The notes under the pieces are model-generated. The model saw nothing but the letters and a program-made list of their open reading frames with translations, was not told the origin of the DNA and did not search any database. Both the position numbers and the translations under genes were made by a program. 45,570 bases of DNA from an uncultured Acetatifactor sp. GTDB taxonomy: Bacteria > Bacillota > Clostridia > Lachnospirales > Lachnospiraceae. The stretch covers positions 1 to 45,570 of the forward strand of contig CAJUFI010000032.1 in the NCBI GenBank assembly GCA_910585665.1, written 5' to 3'. Position 1 is the first letter of the stretch, and each line of letters begins with the position of its first letter. Below are positions 30,879-39,510 of the stretch, in pieces.

Positions 30879-32693
30879 ATGAAACAGGAAAATACTATCG
30901 TATCAAGGGGACTCCTGAAGCATGTCTTCGCCACCACAAAAGGCTACCGGCTTCTTTTCGGGGCGCTGTTTTGCAGCGTGATCTTCGGCACGGTGACAGG
31001 CGCGGCGTTCCCCTATGCCATCGGAAAAATAGTGGATCAGATCTTCTATGAACAGCAGATGAAGGGATTTCTCTTCCACTTTTCCGTCTACGCAGGCCTC
31101 TATTTCCTCAACCAATGCTCCCACGGCGCATTGAATTATCTGTGGGCGCACCTGGAAGTCACTTATGTGGTCAATCTGCGCAGACACTGCTTCAGGCATC
31201 TGCTGAAGCTGAAAGCAGCCATTTGGACCCACCTCAAAAGCGGCGATGTGACGAGGCGCATCCAGGACGACACGGAAATGTACCTGGAATTCATCCACCG
31301 GAGCCTGTTCTATGTGCTGGCCAATGCGGCGCAGCTGCTTTTGTCCATCGGCTATCTGCTCTACACCGATATCCTCCTGGGCGCCATCGCCGTAGCCATG
31401 ATGCTGATCATGGCTTACAGCGTCCGCTATTTCACCGCCAGGCTCCGGAAAAGATACCAGAAAATCCAGGCAGAAAAAGGCCTTGTGGACGCATGGATCC
31501 TGGAGATGATGACAGGAATCGCCCATTGGAAGCTCCTGAACGCCAACCAGAAGGTCAAAAGGGATTACCAATCCAAGACCAAAGAAGTCCTACAGGAGGA
31601 AATCGATACCGGCTATCTGGCCCTGAAGTCGGAAAACATCAATCAGGCGCTGACCTTGCTGGGGCAGCTGGCCGTTTACTGCATCGCTGCCTCCTGCATC
31701 AGGCGGGACACCATGACCATAGGGCAGTTCGTCTCCTGCGCGGCCTATTTTTCCACCTGCGCCGCCTACTACAACGCGCTGTGCAACAAAATAACCAACA
31801 TCAGCTCCAACCTGGCAGGCATCCGCCGGGTGCAGGAATTCCTGGAATGGGAGGAAGAGTCGGACGAACCGGAGGCGGCGGATTTCCCTGTGGAAAAAGG
31901 CTCTATCCGCTTCCAGGACGTCTCCTTTGGATACGGGGAAGAGACCGTTCTGCGCCATCTGAACATGGAAATCGGATCCGGCGAAAAAGTGGCCTTTATG
32001 GGAAAAAGCGGAGAGGGAAAAAGCACTCTGCTGCAGCTGCTCTGCCGCTTTTACCAGCCGGTTTCGGGACAGATTTCCATAGACGGAAAGCCCCTGGATT
32101 CCTACACCTTGTCCAGTCTCAGGAGCCAGATTGCCATCGTACAGCAGGAAAACGGACTGTTCCGGGGAAGCCTGCGGGAGAACATCCTCTTTTCCGATGA
32201 CAAATCCCAGGACGGCAGGATATGGGAGATTCTGGAGGGACTGAAACTAAAGGAACTGGTGGAGGGACTCCCGGAAGGGCTTGACACCCTTGTGGGAACC
32301 GGCGGAAGGGATCTCTCCGGCGGCCAGAAGCAGAGAATCGCCATTGCCAGATGCATCTACAGACAGCCTGTGATTCTGCTGCTGGACGAAGCCACATCAG
32401 CGCTGGACGAGGAGACGGAAAACGCCGTGACCGCTTTTCTCTACCAGCAGCTCCCCCATGCCACCATCCTCACAGTAGCCCATCGCTTCGCCTCCGTGCT
32501 GGCTGCGGAGAAGTGCGTCGTGATAGAACAAGGCCGTGTCACAGGCATCGGAACCCATGGGTATCTGCTGCGGAACAACGGGCAATACCGCCAGCTGTAC
32601 GAAACGTATCAGGATTCGCTGCAGTCCAAGAGCCAAATACCCCACAGCAAACCAACGGAAAGCCCAGCCCTGGCGGTATTCGCCAGGTCATAA
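30879..32693 (+). CDS. ABC half-transporter 1 (permease-ATPase fusion)
   Basis: 604 residues: an exporter-type six-helix membrane domain (about 15-310) followed by an ATPase. Walker A GKSGEGKST (about 374-382), signature DLSGGQKQRIAIARC (about 477), Walker B VILLLDEATSALDEE (about 497-511) and H-loop VAHR are canonical. Directly coupled to the MerR/methyltransferase gene and followed by a tandem-repeat spacer and half-transporter 2, with which it probably forms a heterodimer. Exporters of this class move drugs, lipids or peptides; the substrate cannot be read here. No peptidase C39 domain, so leader-peptide cleavage is not expected. Confidence 0.93.
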   Translation: MKQENTIVSRGLLKHVFATTKGYRLLFGALFCSVIFGTVTGAAFPYAIGKIVDQIFYEQQMKGFLFHFSVYAGLYFLNQCSHGALNYLWAHLEVTYVVNLRRHCFRHLLKLKAAIWTHLKSGDVTRRIQDDTEMYLEFIHRSLFYVLANAAQLLLSIGYLLYTDILLGAIAVAMMLIMAYSVRYFTARLRKRYQKIQAEKGLVDAWILEMMTGIAHWKLLNANQKVKRDYQSKTKEVLQEEIDTGYLALKSENINQALTLLGQLAVYCIAASCIRRDTMTIGQFVSCAAYFSTCAAYYNALCNKITNISSNLAGIRRVQEFLEWEEESDEPEAADFPVEKGSIRFQDVSFGYGEETVLRHLNMEIGSGEKVAFMGKSGEGKSTLLQLLCRFYQPVSGQISIDGKPLDSYTLSSLRSQIAIVQQENGLFRGSLRENILFSDDKSQDGRIWEILEGLKLKELVEGLPEGLDTLVGTGGRDLSGGQKQRIAIARCIYRQPVILLLDEATSALDEETENAVTAFLYQQLPHATILTVAHRFASVLAAEKCVVIEQGRVTGIGTHGYLLRNNGQYRQLYETYQDSLQSKSQIPHSKPTESPALAVFARS

Positions 32694-32860
32694 TCCATGG
32701 CACATGGCTTTCTGCCCACGCAGCCAAAAGCGGAACAGCCTACCATGTCTAAATCCGCAACCATAGCCCATTGCTTTTGCTCACGCAGCCAGAAGCAGAA
32801 CAGCCTACTATACCTAATCCGCAGCCATACCACATAGCTTTTGCCCACGCAGACAGAACG
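32691..32860 (+). repeat. Tandem repeat of about 60-64 bp, 2.7 units, between exporter genes
   Basis: Units begin at 32691, 32751 and 32815 with (T/A)AATCC and share CACGCAG and, in the first two, AGAAGC/AAAAGC-GAACAGCCTAC. Each unit can fold locally through GCTTT(T)-AAAGC arms. It starts at the stop codon of half-transporter 1 and ends 45 nt before half-transporter 2. Confidence 0.75.
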
Positions 32861-32904
32861 TCCGGCCAACTTCTTTTCGCAAAGAAATCATCGGAAGGAG
32901 AAAC

Positions 32905-34533
32905 ATGATAAATATGACAGAGAACCACATTACCAGAAAAGGCTACCAGGGAAAAATAGTTCTGTACATTCTGCTCCAGTTCCTACAGACCGCACTGGCT
33001 CTGCTGCCCCCATACTGCTATCTGTTGTTCCTGAACCAGGTCATCACCGAACGCAGGTTCGAACTCCTGGGCTTTGTCTGCCTGCTCTATCTGCTCGTCT
33101 TCCTGGGAAAAGCACTGGTGTCAGTCCTGAGCAAAATCCTGTACAACCGGATATTCCCCGCCATGCACATGGAGCTGAAAGAAAAAATACTGGAAAAATA
33201 CAGCCGCCTGGATATCGATGTCCTACAAAAATACACATCCGGCGAACGAAAGGAACGCCTCCACAGGGATACGGAAAACGCGGTATTATATCAGGAGAAA
33301 CTGCTCCAACTCGGAATCTCCACTGTCAGAATCCTAATCACCACCGCCATCCTGCTCTACCTGAACTGGATCCTCGCCCTGGTCAGCTTCCTTCTGCTGC
33401 CCCTGTCCTACTACATCACACGCTACATCCAGGGAAAGAGCAACGCGGAATACGAGCGAAAGCGCCAGCTCCAAGGGCATTACAACGACTTCATGATCCA
33501 CAATATGCATTATTGGCGGGAAGTGAAAACAAACTGCCTGGAAACCCAGCAGCAACAGCAGTTCGATGACCTGTGGAACGATATGGGGAAAGCATTCCTC
33601 AAGGCCCACATGTGCTGGTTCATGAACCGCACCTTCCTGGCCTTCAAAGACGTGTTCCTGACCAAGATGGGCCTATACCTTCTGGGCGGCTTTCTTGCGC
33701 TGAAAGCACACGTCACCGTCCCTGTCCTGCTGGCCTTCATGGAGTATTACGCGGAGTTCGTAAACCACCTCCTAAGCGCAGTCGACATCCTTCTGAAAAA
33801 AGGCGAACAAAAGGAATCCGTCAAAAGAATACAGGAACTCCTGAAACTACAGCAGCCGGAAAGGCCTTACGAAATCCAGACCTTTGAAAAGCTGGAATTA
33901 TGCAATATCGATTTCAAATACACGGGAGAACAGGAACTTGTCCTAAGAGATTTCAGCCTGGACATCCACAAGGGAGAGAGCATCGCCCTGAAAGGAGAAA
34001 GCGGCTGCGGCAAAAGCACCCTCCTGAAGCTCATAGCAGGGTACCTGGTCCCCGCCCGGGGCGAAATCCGATGGAACGGGTATCCGATGAATCTGGTGAA
34101 CCGTCCATCCATCTATGCCAAAACAGGCTTTCTGATGCAGGAGGGCGGCCTGTTCAATCTGACTGTCCGCGAAAATCTCCTGTTCGGGCGGGAGGACGCC
34201 ACGCAGACGCAGATAAAGGAAGCCTGCGCCAGGGCCAATATTCTGGACTTTATACAGGGACTGCCCCGGGGGTTCGAGACCTTGATCGGAGAAAACGGCA
34301 TCCGCCTGTCCGGCGGACAAAGACAAAGGCTCATGATCGCCAGACTGTTCCTCCAGAATCCGGAGTTCATCGTCTTTGACGAAGCCACCTCCGCTCTGGA
34401 TTACCAGAACGAAAGCGAAATCCTGAACCTTCTGCTCCGTGAGGCCGGAGAAAAGACCCTGCTCATGGTGACCCACAGAGGAACCTCCATCGCAAAGTGC
34501 GGACGAATCATAGAACTGACAGGAAATGCCTGA
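32905..34533 (+). CDS. ABC half-transporter 2 (permease-ATPase fusion)
   Basis: 542 residues: six-helix membrane domain (about 15-290) and ATPase with Walker A GESGCGKST (about 365-373), signature RLSGGQRQRLMIARL (about 467), Walker B FIVFDEATSALD (about 487-498) and H-loop VTHR. Shorter than usual at the N-terminus. ATG preceded by GGAAGGAG. All catalytic motifs present, so a heterodimer with half-transporter 1 would have two competent sites. Codon use is A-rich like the two upstream genes and unlike the GC-richer half-transporters 3-6, hinting at a different origin. Confidence 0.93.
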   Translation: MINMTENHITRKGYQGKIVLYILLQFLQTALALLPPYCYLLFLNQVITERRFELLGFVCLLYLLVFLGKALVSVLSKILYNRIFPAMHMELKEKILEKYSRLDIDVLQKYTSGERKERLHRDTENAVLYQEKLLQLGISTVRILITTAILLYLNWILALVSFLLLPLSYYITRYIQGKSNAEYERKRQLQGHYNDFMIHNMHYWREVKTNCLETQQQQQFDDLWNDMGKAFLKAHMCWFMNRTFLAFKDVFLTKMGLYLLGGFLALKAHVTVPVLLAFMEYYAEFVNHLLSAVDILLKKGEQKESVKRIQELLKLQQPERPYEIQTFEKLELCNIDFKYTGEQELVLRDFSLDIHKGESIALKGESGCGKSTLLKLIAGYLVPARGEIRWNGYPMNLVNRPSIYAKTGFLMQEGGLFNLTVRENLLFGREDATQTQIKEACARANILDFIQGLPRGFETLIGENGIRLSGGQRQRLMIARLFLQNPEFIVFDEATSALDYQNESEILNLLLREAGEKTLLMVTHRGTSIAKCGRIIELTGNA

Positions 34534-34535
34534 AA

Positions 34536-34565
34536 AGCGCCCCTATTCCACCCTTTTGGGGCGCT
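34536..34565 (+). terminator. GC-rich hairpin after half-transporter 2
   Basis: A perfect 8-bp stem AGCGCCCC / GGGGCGCT with a 14-nt loop starts 2 nt after the stop codon. No T-run follows (GGCCTGTG), so it may stabilise the transcript or attenuate rather than terminate. The rest of the 364-nt gap to 34897 holds a promoter and no recognisable gene. Confidence 0.5.
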
Positions 34566-34735
34566 GGCCTGTGCCGGAGCGCATGCCGACGACGAATTCC
34601 TCCACGCTCCCTGCCCCCGCCGCCAGCAGCAGCCACTGGTTCAGCGCGTCCAACCATCTCATACAATCTCACCAGCCGTAACCATCTCCCACCGTCTGCA
34701 ATTCATGCCCTGCCAAAAGCAATTCGTGCACAGAT

Positions 34736-34765
34736 TGCTTTTCCGCGCCATTCTGCGATAAAATA
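34736..34765 (+). promoter_or_regulatory. Sigma-A promoter of half-transporter 3
   Basis: TTGCTT, 18-bp spacer, TAAAAT, about 130 nt upstream of the start codon. Suggests the second exporter pair can be expressed independently of the first. Confidence 0.55.
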
Positions 34766-34897
34766 ATAGAGACAAAACAAACTGCCGGACCCCCTTTTCC
34801 CGGACAGCGCCACATCATCCCGCGGATTTGCCCACCACAATCCGCCAGCGAAAATCCGGCAGTGGACGCAGAATCAAATAACAGGAGATGACCCACT

Positions 34898-36733
34898 ATG
34901 AAAAAACGCAAAACCCCAAAAAACAGACCCTACCGCTCCACCCTGGACAATGCCCTCTGGAGCTTCCGGGAAATCCTGAAACAAGCGCCGGTATGCTTCC
35001 TGCTGATGGCCCTTGAAGTGCCCCTGAACGTATGCCTTTCCTTCACAGAGGTCTACCTCCCTGCCCTTGTGGTGGCAGAGTTCACGGGAGGGGCCCCCCT
35101 GTCCCGTATGGCATTCCGCGTAGGCATGGTCATCCTGCTGATGCTGACGGCAAATGTCCTGCGCACCTTTTCCAAAGGGCTGTCCCAAACCTATTATCTG
35201 ACAAAATATCGTTTCCAGAAAAACATGGAAGTGAACAGAAAATCCATGACCTGTTTTTTCCAGAACTACGAGAGCAAGGATATCCGGGAACTTGGCGACA
35301 GGGCCACCCTCGCCACGCAGCAGTGGAATGGTGTGCAGCCTGTCTCCGATGTGCCAAGCCGCAGCATGAAGCTGGTAGAGAACATCCTCTGCTACCTCCT
35401 GTTCGGCTCTGTGATTTCCTTCGTCAGCCCCTTGTTGGTGCCAATCCTGACCATCGCCCCCGCCGTCAACTGGTTCTGCGCCAGGGCCTACCGGAACTGG
35501 GAGTACGCCCACCGGGACAAGTGGACCGACATAGACCACAGGCTGTGGTATGTCCAGGGCGAGACTGCCGATTTCAGGGCGGGGAAGGATATCCGCATCT
35601 ATGGCTGTGCCGGGTGGTTCAGACAGATTTACTCCGACCTGTGCGCCCGGCGCGCATTCTGGAACAGGCAGCTCATCTGGCGAAGCTTCCTCTCCCGGAT
35701 AGCCGACCTGTTCGTCATCCTGCTGCGGGACGGCGCGGCTTATGCCCTGTTGATCAAAATGACGCTGGCTGGCGAGCTGACAGTGGACAGGTTCCTTCTG
35801 TATTTCTCGGCCATCTCCATGTTCGCCTCCTTCATCGGCAACATCATGACTGAGTGGAACGGTATCCGGGCCACCAGCCTGGATCTCTGCGATTACCGGA
35901 AGTATCTGGATCTGCCGGAGCAGGACGGCACCGGGGAAGCGGATGTGACGAAGCTTCTGGGAACGGCTCCCGAGATTACCTTCGAACATGTGTCCTTCCG
36001 CTACGAAGGCGCCCACAGCGATACCCTGCAGGACCTGAACCTCACCCTGAACTCCGGGGAGAAGGTGGCTCTGGTAGGGCTCAACGGCGCGGGCAAGACC
36101 ACTTTGGTGAAGCTCCTGTGCGGGCTGTACCTGCCCACGGAAGGGGATATCAAAATCAACGGCATCTCTGTCCGGAAATTCCGCCGGAAGGACTACTACC
36201 GCCTGTTCGCCCCGGTCTTCCAGGATGTGCAGACCGGCTTTTTCTCCCTGGCGGAGACGGTCTCCGGACAGATTGGAGAGGGCACCGACTTCCGGCGGGC
36301 CGGACAGTGCCTGGAGCTGGCGGGCCTGGGCGAGAAGCTGCGCTCCCTGCCACAGGGCATCCACACGAAGCTGGACAAGCAGCTCTATGCAGACGGCATC
36401 GCGCTGTCCGGCGGCGAAGCCCAGAAATTGATGCTGGCCAGGGCGCTCTACAAGGACGCACCCGTCCTGGTGCTGGACGAGCCCACGGCAGCCCTGGATC
36501 CTGTCGCCGAGAACCAGATTTATCTGCGATACCAGGAAATGACCCAGAAGAAGACCTCGCTGTTCATCTCCCACAGGCTGGCCTCCACACAGTTCTGCGA
36601 CAGGATACTGTACCTGAAGGACGGTCAGGTCGCGGAGGAGGGGACCCATCAGGAGCTGATTGCACTGGGGGGAGAGTATGCGGGGCTCTATGAAAAGCAG
36701 AGCTGCTGGTACAAGTGTGAGAAGAAGTTCTAA
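34898..36733 (+). CDS. ABC half-transporter 3 (permease-ATPase fusion)
   Basis: 611 residues. Membrane domain about 25-340; ATPase with Walker A GLNGAGKTT (about 394-402), signature ALSGGEAQKLMLARAL (about 501), Walker B VLVLDEPTAALDP (about 523-535), H-loop ISHR. The VLVLDEPTAALDP and ISHRLAS(T/C)xFCD segments are shared with half-transporter 4, so the two are paralogues and a likely heterodimer. ATG preceded by AGGAGA. Its stop codon lies inside the 5' arm of a 17-bp hairpin. Confidence 0.93.
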   Translation: MKKRKTPKNRPYRSTLDNALWSFREILKQAPVCFLLMALEVPLNVCLSFTEVYLPALVVAEFTGGAPLSRMAFRVGMVILLMLTANVLRTFSKGLSQTYYLTKYRFQKNMEVNRKSMTCFFQNYESKDIRELGDRATLATQQWNGVQPVSDVPSRSMKLVENILCYLLFGSVISFVSPLLVPILTIAPAVNWFCARAYRNWEYAHRDKWTDIDHRLWYVQGETADFRAGKDIRIYGCAGWFRQIYSDLCARRAFWNRQLIWRSFLSRIADLFVILLRDGAAYALLIKMTLAGELTVDRFLLYFSAISMFASFIGNIMTEWNGIRATSLDLCDYRKYLDLPEQDGTGEADVTKLLGTAPEITFEHVSFRYEGAHSDTLQDLNLTLNSGEKVALVGLNGAGKTTLVKLLCGLYLPTEGDIKINGISVRKFRRKDYYRLFAPVFQDVQTGFFSLAETVSGQIGEGTDFRRAGQCLELAGLGEKLRSLPQGIHTKLDKQLYADGIALSGGEAQKLMLARALYKDAPVLVLDEPTAALDPVAENQIYLRYQEMTQKKTSLFISHRLASTQFCDRILYLKDGQVAEEGTHQELIALGGEYAGLYEKQSCWYKCEKKF

Positions 36734-36839
36734 GGCTGTAAAGTACACAGCCTAAGAACTTCTAGGCTCGCATGAGCGAATGAATTCGCTCGCGGCCGTC
36801 TCACACGGAAGAATGCCCGAAGTGCACGGGCATTCTTCC
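36723..36839 (+). terminator. Run of three hairpins at the end of half-transporter 3
   Basis: Hairpin 1: arms 36723-36739 and 36747-36763, 17 bp with one mismatch, containing the gene's TAA. Hairpin 2: GAGCGAA/TTCGCTC at about 36774-36791. Hairpin 3: arms 36807-36819 and 36827-36839, a perfect 13-bp stem. None has a T-run after it. They could block read-through or exonucleases, or be a mobile palindromic unit. Confidence 0.6.
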
Positions 36840-36864
36840 AGACTTGCGGCAATCTGTGGATTGT

Positions 36865-37160
36865 TTGTGCCATCGCGGACGGTATGATGGAAGGTGCGAA
36901 AGGAATGCTCCAGATTCCTTTCAGAATGCACATACGAGTCCTGTTCGCTTTGTGCATGGGCGGCCTTCCAAGCGTGGTTTTGGTGCTTTACTTGCGGCGT
37001 TTTTGTGGAATTTTGTGCCGCCGCGGGCGGCATGATGGGATGCGTGAAAGGTATGGTTTCAGTGTTTCTTTCAGAATGCACTTGCGAGTCCTGTTCGTTT
37101 TGTGTATGGCAGGCTTTTAGGTGTGGTAATGGTTTTTTGTTTGTGGCGATTTTGTCGGTG
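36865..37160 (+). repeat. 148-bp tandem duplication between half-transporters 3 and 4
   Basis: Units 36865-37012 and 37013-37160 share long blocks such as TTTCAGAATGCAC and CGAGTCCTGTTCG. An open frame (plus strand, 36884-37120, 78 codons) would encode two copies of a hydrophobic FRMH(I/L)RVLF(A/V)LCM(G/A)G motif, but no good ribosome-binding site precedes it; a 109-codon frame is also open on the minus strand. I do not call a gene. A weak promoter TTGTTT-16-TATGAT (36861-36888) lies in unit 1. Confidence 0.7.
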
Positions 37161-37214
37161 GGAGTGTAATATTGGGAGTCTGGTGTGCGCGGGAGTGCGC
37201 GGAAAGGTGAATTT

Positions 37215-39041
37215 ATGAAATTATCTGAACATGTTCGTATTTCTAAAAGGGCTATACGGCATCTCTTTTCTCTGAGCAGGTCTTTTGCCGTCTGTCTCTT
37301 TTTGGACGCTGTTCTTCGGAATGCTCTGCCCTATGTGCCGATTTACTTCTCGGCGCGGCTTATTGACGGACTTTATGAGGGGCGGCCTTTGGGGAGTTTG
37401 GCGCTTTATGCGGCGCTTACGGTGGGGATTGTTTTTCTGCTCAGCCTTGTCAGCGCTTATCTGACATCCAGACGGGATGTGGCGCAGAATGAGCTGAACC
37501 TCAATGATGAGTGGATTTTTTCTGAAAAGGCAATGCAGATGGCTTATTCGTCCATCGAAGACCCGGAAGTGACGATGCTGCGCAAACGGATAGCCATAGA
37601 ATCGCAGACAGGGTACAATCTGTGGTATCTGTTCAACTGTACGGAACAGATTGTCTCCAGCATGACCAGAATCCTCCTGTCCCTTTCCATGACCTTGTCC
37701 TTCTTCTTTCTGGAGGGCATCCCCCTTCTCATGAAGCTTGGATTCGTGGCGGGAATCCTGTTCACCGTCCTGTGCGGGGCATTCACTACCAGAAAAAGCG
37801 AGGCCATATTCAGCCACTTCATGTCCACTGCTGTCCACATGAATGTCTTTGACGGAAAATATAATGACTACATCCGACACTACAGCAGCGGCAAGGATAT
37901 CCGTCTCTACGACATGGCCGAAAGCCTGCTGGCGTTCAATGTGGATATCATGACGGATTTTCACCGGCGCTCTCTGTATCTGTGCTGGAAACAGGCAGCC
38001 CTGAAAGCAGCGGATGTGGCCCTGAGCCATGTGCTGAAATTCTGCGTCTATTTGATTCTGCTCTACGCGGCACTTTCGGGCCAGATTACCGCAGGTTCCA
38101 TAGCCCGGTATGTATCCTGCGTCATGCTGTTGCTGGGAGCCGCTTCCGAGGCGGTCGCCGGCATCCAGAGGGCTTTCGTGAACCATACGTACCTGAAACG
38201 GTATTTTTCCTACCTGGACATCCCCAACCCCATGTACCAGGGCTCCCTGACCGTGGAGAAACGGGATGACAATGAATATTTCGTGGAATTCCGTGACGTA
38301 TCCTTCCGGTACCCCAACACGGACACCTACGCTCTGCGCCATGTGAACCTGAAATTCAAGGTGGGGGAGAAGCTGGCCATCGTAGGCAAAAACGGCAGCG
38401 GCAAGACCACTTTCATCAAGCTCATGTGCCGCCTTTATGACCCTACAGAGGGGGAGATTCTGCTAAACGGGGTCAATATCAAGAAGTACGATTACGATGA
38501 GTACCTGTCCATTTTCTCCATCGTATTCCAGGACTTCAAGCTCTTCGCTTTCCGGCTGGGGCAGAATGTGTCCGCGGGCCCTGTATTTGATGGGGAAAGA
38601 GCAAGGCAATGCCTAATCAAAGCCGGCTTCGGAGAGCGCCTGGCCGCCATGCCGGAGGGCACGGACAGCTTCCTGTACAAGGAGTTTGACGGCAGCGGCA
38701 TCGAGATTTCCGGCGGAGAGGGACAGAAAATCGCTTTGGCCAGGGCACTCTACAAGGACGCGCCCTTCCTGGTCCTGGACGAGCCCACCGCCGCCCTTGA
38801 CCCGGTTTCGGAGTATGAAATCTACAGCAAATTCAACGAAATCGCCGGGGACAAGACCGCCATCTACATCAGCCACAGATTGGCTTCCTGCCGCTTCTGC
38901 GACAAGATTGCGGTATTCGACAGCGGGAAACTGGTACAGATGGGCAGCCACGATACACTGATTGCACAGAAGGGCGGACGCTACCACGAACTGTGGCATG
39001 CCCAGGCCCAGTATTATACAGATGCCACAGCAGAAGCCTGA
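37215..39041 (+). CDS. ABC half-transporter 4 (permease-ATPase fusion)
   Basis: 608 residues from the MKLSEHVRIS start, chosen because AAAGGTGA lies 5 nt upstream; an ATG 30 nt earlier is less well placed. Membrane domain about 20-330; Walker A GKNGSGKTT (about 390-398), signature EISGGEGQKIALARAL (about 497), Walker B FLVLDEPTAALDP (about 517-529), H-loop ISHR. Closely similar to half-transporter 3 in the ATPase, so probably its heterodimer partner. It converges with spoIIID, whose terminator hairpin lies in between. Confidence 0.93.
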   Translation: MKLSEHVRISKRAIRHLFSLSRSFAVCLFLDAVLRNALPYVPIYFSARLIDGLYEGRPLGSLALYAALTVGIVFLLSLVSAYLTSRRDVAQNELNLNDEWIFSEKAMQMAYSSIEDPEVTMLRKRIAIESQTGYNLWYLFNCTEQIVSSMTRILLSLSMTLSFFFLEGIPLLMKLGFVAGILFTVLCGAFTTRKSEAIFSHFMSTAVHMNVFDGKYNDYIRHYSSGKDIRLYDMAESLLAFNVDIMTDFHRRSLYLCWKQAALKAADVALSHVLKFCVYLILLYAALSGQITAGSIARYVSCVMLLLGAASEAVAGIQRAFVNHTYLKRYFSYLDIPNPMYQGSLTVEKRDDNEYFVEFRDVSFRYPNTDTYALRHVNLKFKVGEKLAIVGKNGSGKTTFIKLMCRLYDPTEGEILLNGVNIKKYDYDEYLSIFSIVFQDFKLFAFRLGQNVSAGPVFDGERARQCLIKAGFGERLAAMPEGTDSFLYKEFDGSGIEISGGEGQKIALARALYKDAPFLVLDEPTAALDPVSEYEIYSKFNEIAGDKTAIYISHRLASCRFCDKIAVFDSGKLVQMGSHDTLIAQKGGRYHELWHAQAQYYTDATAEA

Positions 39042-39118
39042 TCAAATCTGTCTTTCCGGCTCAATGAATGCGGTGTCCTGTAGAGACGCTGACTGGGCTG
39101 AAAACATAAATAAATGAA

Positions 39119-39154
39119 AATCCATCTGCAGATTCTCACATCTGCCGATGGATT
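39119..39154 (-). terminator. Terminator of spoIIID
   Basis: A stem of 8 bp (AATCCATC/GATGGATT), one mismatch, then 6 bp (GCAGAT/ATCTGC) with a 6-nt loop. On the minus strand it is followed by TTCATTTATTTATG, a T-rich tail appropriate for spoIIID. Confidence 0.75.
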
Positions 39155-39188
39155 CTTCACTTTCCCTGTTCAATATGTATCCCGCAGG

Positions 39189-39452
39189 CTACGCCATGCT
39201 TCCCTGTTGGTGCAGATACTTCTCTTTCGTGGCAAGCCCGCCGCGGATATGGCGCTCAGACTTGTTCAAATCCAGAACTTTCCTGGCTTCCGATGCCAGA
39301 GCCGGGTTTACCTGCATGAGACGTTCGGTCACGTCCTTATGTACCGTGCTCTTGCTGACACCGAAGGTCTTCGCTGTCTGTCTCACCGTGGCATTATTGT
39401 CGATGATATAGTTAGCGATGCTGACGGCACGCTCTTCAATATAATCCTTCAA
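39189..39452 (-). CDS. spoIIID: Sporulation transcription factor SpoIIID
   Basis: 87 residues, matching the known family throughout: an N-terminal KDYIEERAV segment, the helix-turn-helix TVRQTAKTFGVSKSTVHKDVTERL, and the basic C-terminal HIRGGLATKEKYL segment. SpoIIID is a mother-cell regulator that represses and activates sigma-E regulon genes during endospore formation. The start codon is TTG (39450-39452), well supported by family alignment and by GAGG upstream. A sigma-E-type promoter precedes it and a terminator follows, so it is transcribed alone. Its position between two ABC exporter pairs on the opposite strand is unusual; in other Firmicutes it usually lies near mreB or other core genes. 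Confidence 0.96.
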   Translation of the reverse strand: MKDYIEERAVSIANYIIDNNATVRQTAKTFGVSKSTVHKDVTERLMQVNPALASEARKVLDLNKSERHIRGGLATKEKYLHQQGSMA

Positions 39453-39480
39453 AGGAATACCTCATGGGATATTTTTTACT

Positions 39481-39510
39481 ATTGTATGAAATATCCTTAA
39501 GGGGTATGAC
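39481..39510 (-). promoter_or_regulatory. Sigma-E-type promoter of spoIIID
   Basis: On the minus strand: GTCATAC, 15-bp spacer, CATACAAT. The -10 equals the B. subtilis sigma-E consensus (CATACAAT) and the -35 contains the ATA core. The predicted start site is about 20 nt before the TTG start codon. Confidence 0.8.

Noticed and set aside
32609..32869. 86-codon minus-strand frame over the 62-bp tandem repeat
   Set aside because: The frame is a by-product of the repeat and overlaps the 3' end of an exporter gene.
34874..36748. 624-codon open frame antisense to half-transporter 3
   Set aside because: It mirrors a clear ABC gene; such frames arise from GC-rich codon bias and it has no recognisable domain or start signal.
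36752..37081. 109-codon minus-strand frame over the tandem duplication
   Set aside because: Runs through hairpins and duplicated DNA, has no good ribosome-binding site, and resembles no family I know.
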